A DNA stretch of 64,000 nucleotides from assembly GCA_002900995.3 (NCBI GenBank), contig CM035309.1, positions 2,052,389-2,116,388 on the forward strand. The letters are read 5' to 3'. Both the position numbers and the translations under genes were made by a program. Source of the stretch: Ganoderma boninense. Its lineage: Eukaryota > Basidiomycota > Agaricomycetes > Polyporales > Polyporaceae. The notes under the pieces were generated by a model, which searched no databases, was not told the DNA's origin, and worked only from the letters and a program-made list of their open reading frames with translations. This document shows positions 1-10,736 of the stretch, one piece after another (positions within the stretch are counted from its first letter, which is position 1; each line of letters begins with the position of its first letter).

Positions 1-1
1 G

Positions 2-218
2 TTCAGTCAACTCGTCCGTGAAATCCGCAAGTACAACAAGGTCCGTGGTCTATTCAATCTCCGTCTCTTAGCGACCCGTGCTAACGCCCTCCCAGGAGCA
101 GCAGACTGGCCGCCCCGGTGTGCAGACAAATGCACCCAGCGCCCCCGGCGTGTACTCAGGGAACCAACATCCAGACGACGGTGCGGGCGGATGCTGTGGC
201 GGGTGCATCGTTCTGTAA
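2..218 (+). CDS. Ras-family small GTPase, 3' end only
   Basis: Only the last two exons are in the window: 2-40 and 96-218, joined by a 55-nt intron (gtccgt...cccag, branch site ctaac at 81-85). The join is phase 0. The upstream exon reads FSQLVREIRKYNK, the end of the G domain (the final helix of Ras proteins). The last exon is the variable tail and ends GCCGGCIVL. CIVL is a CaaX prenylation box, and the cysteines just upstream are possible palmitoylation sites, as in membrane-anchored fungal Ras. The rest of the gene lies before base 1. Ras itself is more likely than Rho or Rab because of the LVREIR helix. The exact paralogue (Ras1 or Ras2) cannot be told from this piece. Confidence 0.85.
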
Positions 219-1611
219 ATCTCCCACACCCTCATTTCCTCCTCCTCGCCCTCTTCCTGCATCCCTGCGTTACCTCACCACCTCCTTCCCCATATGCCAT
301 CCCGTTTCATTCATAGCATTTTCTCGTCCCGGATTATCATCTCATCTGCTCTTCTGTGTCTATGTACTCGTCTTTGCGCCTCTCTTCCTGTTTTCTTCAC
401 TCTCATATCTCATCTGACCACCGACGTCGCCATTAACACATCCTGAATTTTGTCATTCTGTCATTAGATGCTGCTGCTGCCATTCGTGGATGCTGATTCG
501 CAAGCCAGTACGTTCCTGTCGTTACCTGCAGTCTCGCCTTCCCTGTCATGTTCTTTATCCTCCGACATGATCTCGACGTCGCGTGAGAGAGCAAATGTGT
601 TGCCCAGTCCGTGTGCTCCGATTGACGGAAATCATTTGCATCCGAGCCCCCGCTCCGTGGCCACCAGCATAAGCTTCACATTTAAGGGATTTGCCTGGTC
701 AGGGAACACGTCCTACTTACATGCTTCTCCGACCGGCGACGGAGGTACGCTGCGGCCATTGCTATGCACGTCATAGACTAATATTGACCGGTACCGACGA
801 CTGCCCGACGCTTCCGCCGGTGGCCACAACGCAAGTCCCGAGATGCAGCTGTCCAGTCTTGGCTGGTGCAACGAGATGAGATGACAGGCGAGTTCGGCAC
901 GTCTATTGACGCTCAAGCTCCAGGCCCGAGCGTGCATGTGTTGTTCCCGCGTCTTCATTTTCAGCTTCAGAACTCGGCTCTTCGTCATCGACCAAGCGGG
1001 GAAGAGTGGACCTAGGGCGACTGCGATGAGATCGGTGTCGGTGTGGCCGAGCGTTTACCCGGCGGTCAAAGCTCTTTTGCCCACCATCATCTATGCATGA
1101 GTTATCCCGCATTGCCCTTCGTCGACGTCCACAACCCATATGCTGCTTATGCTCAAAATCTTCATGGCGTCCTCTCGCTAGGTGCGGTCAGAACACCTTC
1201 TTGTGCTCGGAATGTCTTTCTCCTGCCTACTAGATGAGTCTACTACTGTCAGACCGTCCATTGAACAGAATCCCAAGTGAAGTAAACTGATGAGCATTCC
1301 CCGACTTACAGGTCTGGCGTGTCTGACCGCATGTGTAAGTCATCATCTGTCGAATCCTCAAACGTGTAGAGCGAGGCCATCACGGTGGCTTCGACGTGGA
1401 CAGCAGCGTGGTGCCTTGCAGTCACTGTCAACTTGAGTTTTGAGTCTTCTCCGGAGAACGGGACTACATGCTTTAGCCGGTGCATGGAATAAGCAGACGA
1501 CGGGCCCAATTGCTGGCTGCCTTCATGGAACCACGGTCCTGCGGCTTGCGGGTCTTTCCCCCCTCGGCCCCTCGCTATTCTCGAGCTCGTGGCTGGCCGC
1601 TCAACCCCCGC
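219..1611. other. Gene-free stretch downstream of the Ras gene
   Basis: The first few hundred bases are pyrimidine-rich and probably hold the Ras 3' UTR. The open frames here have no recognisable domain and no clear spliced model. The stretch ends where the DUF6533 duplication begins. Confidence 0.5.
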
Positions 1612-4610
1612 ATATACATATCCTCTTCGACCTAGAACTCTAAATGGGCGCGAAGACGTTGTCTTCCGTGCTGCGCTGCGCTTCGAATCTCTGTTGGGAT
1701 TTGGACACAGAAGCTTGCCACGATGGCTGTCCCTAGGTGAACTCAAACTGAGGGATGGCGTCGGTGCGTGCCCGCCGACGGATCCGACTCCGAACTCGGG
1801 CTTGCGACCGGTGCCCGGAAAGGTTTGTTCAGAGTGTTCCCAGTTGACCACGACGCCCGAGCGGATGCGTGTAGAGTATAATTGGCAGACAGCTTTATAG
1901 CCCCCGACGTCAGCTCGAGACTCGGACGATCCCTGGAGGTGCGTGGATCTGTATATCGTGTGATATGACTAACCCAGCAGTTGAAGCTGACCTTCTTCGC
2001 CATATACGTGTAACCCTAGGTGGTGAACGTATTGCTTAAAGCGCAATGACTACCTAGCAAGCAACTGGTAAGCGATTTAGTAAGTAATACAACTACTTGT
2101 TCAACTCCATGCCATCCCGGCAGTTGGTCTTGACATGACAGCGCACGGCCAGGGCCCGAAGCGTCGTCCCTCATGGATCCGATCTTCTCAACGGCGCCAT
2201 TAGGACATCCTACACGCTTCTTTATGTAGTCCCCCCAAAAGACCGGTGCAAAGACCGGTGTTATCAATGTTGCTTCGGTTAGTTCCTCTCAGTATAAGGG
2301 TCTCAGCAGGGGGACTCACAGGCTCTCACGGAGTGTAGAGTCCGCTTCAAGGAGTCCGGGCAACACTATGACTGACATTTTTTCAGAGCTCTTCCAACAA
2401 CTTTGGAACTTGCGCATCACGGTCTATTCGAATGGTGTGTGGAACCCCATGGTGTTCCTGAATCATAATCTGACAAATAATTACGCATGTAGTCGCTTCC
2501 CTCGCTCTCCTTATGTGAGTAGAGTAGGCCAGACCACGACGTAGAGCGCATAAATGGCCTGCGAATAACTCAATGTTTGGCCCAGATACGACTGGCAGCT
2601 GACGTTCGGAGACGAGGTACGCCCTCTAGTCTTCCATTGCCCCTCCTGTCTATCTTACCGCTTTTTCTAAGGTCAACGTAATATGGATGTCGAAGGCGCG
2701 ACTGAGTCGGCTGTTGTTTGTGGGTCAATTAACATGATCATGTCCGCAATTGATGCTTACTCTCTGTCAGTTCTGGGTAGGGCGGCATGTGCAAGCATGG
2801 GGTATGGGTATTAAGGTGTCTAATCCCACCATCAGATACGGTACTCCGGCATTGCTATCCACGCCTTCATTAGCACCATGTACTTGATGGCCGACCCTTC
2901 GCCCACTGTGAGTTTCATTTTCCTTTGTCGCCGGATAAAATCGTCTGACGATAAGCAGTTGTATGTCATTCCTAGACACGTTTTAAGTCTGTCATAACTT
3001 ACTTTCCACGGAATCCGCAGCTGTGCTGTAGCCACCAAGTTTCAGATCGTGGAGCCCAATGTTATGTGGTGGTCGGTAGAGTTCGTATTTGCCCTGAGGT
3101 GCGTACCGGAGAATACTTGGGCATCGACATGTCTTTGTGACGGCTGCATGCATCCAGGGTGTGGATATTGTACAAGCGTTCGCGAATACTCCTCGTTTTT
3201 CTTGCCATTATGTATACAGGTCAGGGACACTGGCCTAATGTATGCATTACGCCCTGGCTAATGATCTGTCGGTATAGTATCCATCGGCGTTAGGTGGGTG
3301 CATATGTCGCTGATGCTACGACCGAGCTTGAGCTCGTACTGATGATTTCCGTCCACCGGCAGCATCGTCCTCCTAATGAAAGCACTGCTCCATATCGATC
3401 GTGAGTCTTCATGCAGATCTCCATGCATACCGAAACTCACAGCGCATCTGGTGATAGTCGTCGGAGTTCCTGGGTAAACTAACTTTCGCTGCTCAGTTAT
3501 TCAAAATATCACGATTATGTGCTTTCCTAGACTCGGAAGCGTCGCTACCGGATGTCACGATTATATTTCGTCCTCTTCTAGAGGCGTCACCACTACCGGG
3601 CATTTCCAAACAGGCAAGTAACGGTATGCAGGGGAAATCTCTTTGTCATGGTACTCACTATATGGATCCGCTATCTACCTAGTTCCCACTTTTCTTTACG
3701 GGACCTTTATTATAGGCAATATCACGGCAAGTATCTGGAACGACTTCTCCATTCGCATATCGCTGGCTGATTGTGTCCCATAGACGTCAATACTTTGCAT
3801 CTTGACGGTGAACCAAACTATGCGGTTCAGACATGAATTTGCAAGATCTGCGCTGATAACGTTGTTTCGTGAGCATTATACTCAGCTCGCGGGGAAAAGT
3901 GAACTGATGCTCTCTTACTCAGTGCGGGATGGTGTTATCTACTACTTAGCGTATGTTTAGTCCATTTCTCGAGAGAACGATGAACTGACGCTCTACAATG
4001 ATCCCGGAGTGTATCCGGTGAGCGAGTCCATCACTACGCGAATAAAACAGCCCAGCTGATATGTGAGCTCCAGTGGTCTTCCTGTTGAATCTGTTCATGT
4101 TCCGCTTCGGCATCGCAACGTTCCAGGTACTCTTCAGCGGCTTCCTTGACGTGTAAGTCATCTGGCTAGGCCGTTATTTTCCGCATAGAGCTCATTTGGC
4201 CCTGAAAGCGTCCCGTGCATGTCGGGTACGCGGGTTCTTATCAATATCCTATCCCTTGTCCGCAAGCAATCGGGAGATGATGAAACGGCGCTGCCCTGCT
4301 CTGAGCCCAAGTTCCTACGCAGACCGATCTCGGGCGGTACTTGCCTCAGCACGTCGATTGGAACGCCCACAGACAACTCCACGAACGGCACTGTTACCAT
4401 GGAGAGCACACAAGGCAGCATGGCGAGTAGTTCGAGTGGGGCGACGCTTTCGCAAGGCATGGCATCCATAAGTGTTGGAGTCATGGACGACTTCGTTCGC
4501 ATGGGTAGCGATGACGCTGGAAAGGGAGGAGATTAAACTCAGGCTGACAACTCGGATGGTATTACGGAGGATCTACATACATGACAGAACAATGTGAAGG
4601 AGCTGATCAC
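1612..4610 (+). repeat. Tandem duplication, copy A (gene plus upstream region)
   Basis: About 3 kb that recurs in the same orientation at about 4625-8815. Similarity starts near the shared phrase ctcttcgacct and covers roughly 750 bases upstream of the DUF6533 gene, the whole gene with its introns, and about 70 bases after the stop codon. Introns have diverged more than exons. The copies abut head to tail, which fits unequal crossing-over. Confidence 0.8.
2368..4536 (+). CDS. DUF6533 seven-helix membrane protein, copy A
   Basis: Multi-exon gene. The start at 2368 opens MTDIFSELFQQLWNLR. The next exons give ASLALLIYDWQLTFGDE and VNVIWMSKARLSRLLF, the DUF6533 signature (YDWxLTxxDEV followed by IW and LF). 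Further exons read YSGIAIHAFISTMYL, KFQIVEPNVMWWSVEFVFAL, VWILYKRSRILLVFLAIMYT, SILCILTVNQTMRF, LRDGVIYYLA and FRFGIATFQVLFSGFLD, all typical membrane segments of the family. The last exon has GTRVLINIL, then a Ser/Thr-rich cytoplasmic tail ending at 4536. The family is widespread in basidiomycetes and its function is unknown. I could not fix every boundary: the join before CAVATKFQ is one base out of phase in my model, so a small exon may be missing. Confidence 0.75.
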
Positions 4611-4750
4611 GCCTGAATAACCCGTGCATACATTCCTCTTCGACCTCGAACTGTAAATGGGTGGGATGACGCTCTTGTCCGTGCTGCGCTGTGTTTCAGG
4701 TCTCTGTTGTGCTTTGGACACAGAAGCCTGCCATGGGCTGTCCCTAAGTA

Positions 4751-5923
4751 GATTACCTTGGGTACCAAGGTTACTGGCGAGCAAAATTCAAAGCGCCCGT
4801 TACACCCGGTTCCCCCCGATCAAGACACGGTATCCTCCGCATGGACGAGTGGTTTGCCAATCCTCGTATCCCGTATCATTTTGTCTACGCACCACCTCCT
4901 CGTTTTCACCATTACTTACCCAGATCTTCACTAACTGTGTATCGACGTCTACATCGGCCTCTTTAGCATTTCTAATTCAACTCTTGCACTCGATTTTGAC
5001 CACAATCCGACCATCCGCGCGGGGTCTAAAAGCGACCCTTCACACTGCATTTACCCTTCAACTTGCTTGTAACCTCGTTCCTCGACTCTCGGCCTTGCAT
5101 TTAATCTCGGCGCTGTGCTTCTACTTTCATATTCGTGTTTATTATTCGACCAACCCTCCTCTCGGACTCACATTGCTGTCGGGCACGGCGTACCATTAAC
5201 GGCACCACACTCCTCGTTTGAACTCACCATCCAATGGTTTTTGAAACGTGCTGTTGCTAAACATTACGGACTTCATGCTTAAGTTACCCAAGGTTTCGAC
5301 CCTGCGCGCAGGTGGCATCCATGTCGTCCATGTAGTATGTCTATGTCAGCTACGTTGCATAGCTGCACCCTGTGGACAAGTATTTTGGGTCCACCCTCAC
5401 TCCGTCTACATACCACGCTCTAGAGCTCATTGTCGTTATATACTCCTCTATCAGTTTTCCACACTTCTTCGTCACTTCATATCTGAGGCCTAACCTCCGT
5501 TTCGACTCTGATCACACCGCCCGTACGACTCCAACAGCGACCCCTCGACCGGCGATATGTCTTTCATTTTCCGACCACGTCCCTCAATTGTCGAACTCAA
5601 CTTTCATCTCAGACTTCAATGTTCCCTTTGACCTCGACGTTCATATTCTTCATTCTCCACTGTCGGATCCAGTCCACCGCTACTAGTACGCATCACCACC
5701 CTCCTGCGAGGCCTCGTGCACCACCAGCACTCCCTCTGCACCTAATCCCCCTCTCTACTCCACACCTTTGTGTTTGCCGCGGTCAACACATGCCAGACAC
5801 GCCAGGTACTAAGTCTACGTGTATTCCAAATCGCTCTCGTTTCTCAGTTCTACTGTTTCCAAACAGTTTTATGTAATCCCGTACCCAAGGTTCCCGCCGC
5901 GCGCGCACGCGGCATATCTCTAG
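4751..5923. mobile_element. About 1.17-kb insertion in copy B, possible non-autonomous transposon
   Basis: Defined by comparing copies A and B. It is pyrimidine-rich with no convincing coding sequence. An exact 11-bp inverted pair lies near its ends: ACCTTGGGTAC at 4755-4765 and GTACCCAAGGT at 5881-5891. Right of the second arm is a GC hairpin (stem GCCGCG/CGCGGC, 5896-5913, 6-nt loop). Ten bases after the stem the sequence reads CTAG, then T, the arrangement expected at a Helitron 3' end. No clear target-site duplication or Helitron 5' end was found, so the element class is open. Confidence 0.45.
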
Positions 5924-6586
5924 TGAGGGATGGCGTCGGTGCGTGCCCCAAGTGTGCCCGCCGGCGGATCCCGGGTCGAGTCGTGTTTACGACCGGTGCA
6001 CCGCAAATATTAAGGTTTCGTTCAGCTTGTTCCCTGTTGACCACGACGCCCGAGTGTATGCGTGTAGAGTATATTTGGCAGACAGCTTTACAGCCCCCGA
6101 GTCCCGACGTCAGCTCGAGACTCAGATCATCCCTGGCGGTGCGTGGATCTGTATATCGTGTGATATGACTAACCCAGCAGTTGAAGCTGACCTTCTTCGC
6201 CATATACTTGGAACCATGGCTATAGGTGGTGAATGTATTGCTTAAGGCGCAATGACCATGTCCATTTTCACCTAGCAAGCAGCTGGTAGGCGATGAAGTG
6301 AGGATCACAACTACTTGTTCCACTCCATGCCAGCCCGGTTGGTCTTGACGTGGCAGCGCACGACCAGGGCCCGAAGTCTCATTCCTCCTGGGCTCGATCT
6401 TCTCGACGGCGCCATTAGCACATCTTGCACGCTTCTTCATGCAGTCCTCTCCAAAGCCGGTGCAAACACCGGTGTTCTCAATCATGGTTCTGGATGGTTT
6501 CTCTGAGTATAAGGGCCTCAGCAGGGGGTCTCGCAGGCTCTCAGAGTGAAGAGTCTGCTTGAAGCCTCAGGACTCCGGACAGCAGT

Positions 6587-8722
6587 ATGGCTGACGTTTT
6601 TTCCGAGCTCTTCCAACAACTTTGGAACTTGCGCATTGTAGTCTATTCAAACGGTGCGTGGACTGCCATGGCATTCTGGATTATAGGCTGATGATTAATG
6701 ACGCGTAGTTGCTTCCCTCGCTCTGCTCATGTGAGTGGGCCATACGCAAATGCTTGCCTGCAATTGATCCAATGCATGGCCCAGATACGACTGGCAATTG
6801 ACGTTTGGAGACGAGGTGTGCCCACCAGTCTCCCATTTTTCGCTCCGCCGGTGATCTCACGACCCTCCTTTCTAAGGTCAACGTAATATGGATGTCGAAG
6901 GCGCGACTGAGTAGGCTGTTGTTTGTGGGTCAATCAGCGTGACCGTCTCCAATTGATGCTTACTCTCTTGTCAGTTCTGGGTAGGGCATCATGTGCAAGC
7001 ATGAGGTATATAGGTATGAATGTCTCTGACCCTTCATTTCCATCAGATACGGTACTCCGGCATTGCCATCCACACCTTCATTATCACCATGTACCTAACG
7101 GCAGACCCTTCGCCCACTGTGAGTCTCAGTTTCCTTTGTCACCGGATATATTGTCTGAAGACGAGCAGTTGTATGTCACTGTTCCCAGATCTGTTTTAGG
7201 TTTGCTCATAATTTACTTCTCCGGCAATCCGTAGCTGTGCTGTGGCCATCAAATTTCAGATTGCGGAGCCCCATGTCATGTGGTGGTCAGTAGAATTCGT
7301 CTTTGCTCTAAGGTGAGTAGTGGAGAATAGTTGAATTCGACATGTCCTTGTGACGCCAGTATACATCCAGGGTGTGGATATTGTACAAGCGATCACGAAA
7401 GCTCCTCGTTTTTCTTGCCGCTATGTATACTGGTCAGGCACACTGGCCTAATTGACCCATCGAGCTTTGGCTGATCATCGTGTTGGGTATAGCATCCATC
7501 GGAGTTAGGTGGGTACAGATGTTTCTCTTGCCACCCACCATGGAACTCTTATTTATGCATCCCGTCCAGCATCGTCCTCCCGATCAAAGCGCTGGTTCAT
7601 ATAGATCGTGAGTCCTCGTGCAGACATCCATGTATACCTAAACTCACTGCACACTCTTCAATAGTCGTCGGAGTTCCTGGGTACATTGTCTATGATTCCT
7701 TAATTATTCGGATTGTCACATTTATATCTGTCTTTTTCTAGACTCGGAAGCGTCGCTACCGGATGTCACGATTATATTTCGTCCTCTCCCGGAGGCGTCG
7801 CGGCTACAGGGTTCCAAACGGGTGGGTAACGGCATGATAGGAACGTCTACCTTGCATACTCATCATCGGCCCGCCTTCCAGTTCCCACTTTCCTTTACGC
7901 GTCCTTCATAATAGGCAACGTCACGGCGAGTGTTTGGGGCGACTTCTCCATTTGTCTACCACTAATTGATTGAGTTGCTCAGACGTCTATACTCTGCATC
8001 TTGACGGTATACCAAACGATACGGTTCAGAAACGGATTTGCAAGATCCGCGCTGATAAGCTTGTTTTGTGAGCATCACACTCAGCTTCGGGGAGGACAGT
8101 CAACTGATGCCTCGTTACTTAGTGCGGGATGGAGTTATCTACTATTTGGCGTACGTTTAGTTCAGTCCTTGAAATAACAACGAGCAATGACTAACACTCC
8201 ACTATGATCCTGGAGTGTATCTGGTGAGCGAGCCCACCAATACGCGAATAAAACGAATGCAGCTGATGTATAAGCTCCAGTGGTCTTCCTGTTGAATCTG
8301 TTCATGTTCCGCTTCGGCAATGCAGAGTTCCAAATACTCTTTAGCGGCTTCCTCGACGTGTAAGTTCTCCGGCTCGGTCGTTATTTTTCGCATGGAGCTC
8401 ATTTCGTCCTGAAAGCGTCCCGTGCATGTCGGGTACGCGGGTTCTTATCAATATTCTGTCCCTTGTCCGCAAGGAATCGGGAGTCGATGAAACGGCGCTG
8501 CCTTATTCCGAGCCCAAGTTCGTACCCCAACCAATCTCGGGTGGTACTTGCCTCAGCACGTCGATTGGAACGCGCACAGACATATCCATGAATGGCATCG
8601 TTACCGTGGACACACAAGGCAGTACGATGAGCGGCGCGATGCATTCGCAGGGCATGGCATCCATGAGTGTTGGATTCATCGAAGAAGTCGTCCACATGGG
8701 CGGCGACGACACCGAGAAGTGA
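6587..8722 (+). CDS. DUF6533 seven-helix membrane protein, copy B
   Basis: Paralogue of the gene at 2368-4536 with the same exon order. The start at 6587 opens MADVFSELFQQLWNLR. Joined exons give VASLALLIYDWQLTFGDE and VNVIWMSKARLSRLLF (DUF6533), then IRYSGIAIHTFIITMYL, VMWWSVEFVFAL and VWILYKRSRKLLVFLAAMYT. The last exon again opens GTRVLINIL and ends in a Ser/Met/Gly-rich tail at 8722. Coding exons are better conserved between the copies than introns, and neither copy has an obvious stop in its exons, so both look functional. The role is unknown; as a multi-helix protein it probably sits in the plasma or an internal membrane. The exon around 6975-7015 and the join near 7230 are uncertain. 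Confidence 0.75.
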
Positions 8723-8815
8723 TGGGATTGAACTCAGGCTGACGATTCGGATGGTTTCATGGTGGATCTATGCATATCATAGAACGATATGGAGATGATT
8801 ACGAATTACTATGAA

Positions 8816-9904
8816 CATATAACAGTAACATTGGCAGATGTACAAGCTGGAGATTCTTGGTGGTGGGCCTCAGTATTCAATTTCTCCGCTACTTTGATAT
8901 CCAGACCCTCAACGTATGGAATCTCTTAGTTGCCTGACTAACGAATTCAACTGTCCATGCCCTGATAATCTTGTGACTGGGTAGCAGCATCCTGACCTCT
9001 GTCTACTCCGACACCTGCGGCGAACTCAGTTCCTCGTATATTGGTGTCATGGCCACAGGATAAAATACGCAGCTTACCTGGGCTTGTGTGATACGGCGAT
9101 CCACCTGCACGGAACCCTGTTCCCGCCCCACCAACCTAACGCTTGTCAACCCTTCTCTTTCTCTACCGTCCGAGCCTCCTCCTGCTCAGCACCATTCTCT
9201 CCATATACCCTCCCTCCTTGAGCTTCCTACCCACCTACCCACCTACCCACCTACCCAGCTACCCACCTACCCACCTACCCACCTACCCACCTACCCGTCT
9301 ACCCGCCTCTTATCTCACACCCTACCAACGCCTCCCACTCTGCCGGACACCTTCCTGCCCACCCTCGGCCCAAGGCCACTCTATCCCCCTTCGCTGCCAC
9401 CTTCCTGCCTGACCACCTCCCTCATACTGCCCGCCCCACTCGTCCTTCCCGGCTCCTGCTTCCCAACCCCTGCTTCCACCACCCCGTTCCCGCCCCAAAC
9501 AGCCCCCGTTCCCGCCCAAACAGCCCCACCGGCCCCCTTCCTCCTACGACACCGACCCTGTCCCCGATCCCTACTCTCATCTCCGCCGTCAGCCCGACGA
9601 GACATGGGGCACAAAGAGGGAGCCACCCTCTCGCACCCCGCCAAGCACATATCTATCTACACCGTCAAGACCCAAGTCCAAACGCCGGAAGTCCTAGTCC
9701 TTCAGCCTGGAACGGAACGTGAGAAAGGAAATGTCCACAGAGAAATGAGCACAACACCGTATCCAATGTTCGAGGCAGCGTCCTTTGGTGCCAGCACCGA
9801 TAATCGCCTGAGAACTTGAAGCCAGAGCGGTCCTCGAAGTCCGTGTTCATGTCGAAGCCTTGACTAGCCTTGAGCCGTTCAGCTATAACCATATCCTAAA
9901 CGCC
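8816..9904. other. Intergenic stretch with C-rich low-complexity DNA
   Basis: No gene recognised. From about 9120 to 9600 the plus strand is very rich in C and CT. An 8-bp microsatellite lies inside it (separate entry). The long proline-rich open frame across it comes from composition. Confidence 0.6.
9227..9306 (+). repeat. Microsatellite (CTACCCAC)n
   Basis: About ten imperfect copies of the 8-mer CTACCCAC in tandem. One unit reads ctacccag and the end drifts to ctacccgt and ctacccgc. Confidence 0.9.
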
Positions 9905-10365
9905 TTAAGGCGAGTTCTGCAACACAAACGGTAAGCAAACAAGCTTGACGAGGAACACGAGCCCGCGGAGCACGAAGATCGCGACGACCGCGCCGCAGAA
10001 CAGGACGCAGCCCGAGAGCCCCCCGCGCGTCTTGCGCTGCGCCTTGGACTTGGCCCTCCACCGCTTGTGCCAGGGCTGGTCGGTGCGAAGTCGGGGTCGA
10101 AGTCGAGCGAGTCGATGGGCACGAGCGTGAGCTTGTCCGAGTACGGGTCTTCGCCGTCGGCCACCTTCCAGGACGGGCGCAGGTGCGGGTAGCAGTCGTT
10201 GAGGCTTGGGCGGCGGCGGCCGAGGAGGGGCGTGGGCCCGGGGGACGGAGGAAGTTGCGCGCGGGGTCTTGGGGAGAGCGGCGGGAGGGGGGAGGAGAGC
10301 GGAGAGGGAGGAGAGACGTCGCCAGCGACGTGGACGATGACAGTGCAGGGGGGAGTAGAAGACAT
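9905..10365 (-). CDS. Small single-pass membrane protein, apparent 1-base frameshift
   Basis: Starts at 10365 (MSSTPPCTVIVHVAGD), with a proline-rich first third, then RRPSLNDCYPHLRPSWKV and LVPIDSLDFDPDFAPT. After this, at about 10082, the sensible frame changes to PWHKRWRAKSKAQRKTRGG, followed by a hydrophobic helix (VLFCGAVVAIFVLRGLVFLV) and the stop at 9905-9907. The span is 461 nt, one short of a multiple of three. One extra C in the short C run at the junction gives a 153-residue protein with a basic stretch before one C-terminal membrane helix. Family not recognised. It could be a real frameshift, but similar single-base losses occur in other genes here, so an assembly error is likelier. 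Confidence 0.5.
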
Positions 10366-10736
10366 GGTGAATTAGCAGCAGAGAGGATGGGAAATAGGTA
10401 GTAGAGAGTATGGGGAACAAGTAGCAGAGAGTATGGAGAGTGATGTGAAGCAAGCGTAGGTGAGGGATGGCTGACGTCCTTGCGAGGTCTTGAGGGATCC
10501 CTATCGAAATCGAGACCAGAGATTCACGAAGAGGCTGACATCCGAGCCGACACATCCGAGAGCTTGGCGGTCCACACGGCGATAGGGGGCCCGAGAACAC
10601 ATTCAGGATGTGATGTAGATGGTTTGGAATGTCTGTCAATTTAATATGAAGATGTATCGTATTGCTACACAAGTGCGACCACGACGAGAACTGCCAAGAA
10701 ATACAGATATCAGTCCATATGTCCACGAATCCGAAC
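10366..10736. other. Intergenic region between two minus-strand genes
   Basis: Holds the 3' end of the DUF1295 gene and the promoter of the small membrane-protein gene. Imperfect repeats of gtagagagtatgg lie around 10398-10440. Nothing else seen. Confidence 0.5.

Larger units (their letters stand above)
4625..8815 (+). repeat. Tandem duplication, copy B, interrupted by an insertion
   Basis: Second copy of the 1612-4610 unit. It matches copy A from 4625 to about 4750 (ending near tgtccctaag) and resumes at about 5924 (tgagggatggcg). The intervening stretch of about 1.17 kb has no counterpart in copy A. Copy B then continues through the second DUF6533 gene to about 8815. Confidence 0.8.

Noticed and set aside
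1306..1851. 181-residue minus-strand ORF
   Set aside because: No family resemblance, and it overlaps the duplicated upstream region, whose second copy does not keep the frame.
9227..9306. Telomere-like repeat
   Set aside because: The unit is CTACCCAC, not CCCTAA, and lies between genes; an ordinary microsatellite.
9088..9819. Long proline- and threonine-rich plus-strand ORF
   Set aside because: It is produced by the C-rich low-complexity tract and the CTACCCAC microsatellite; no domain, signal or splice context.
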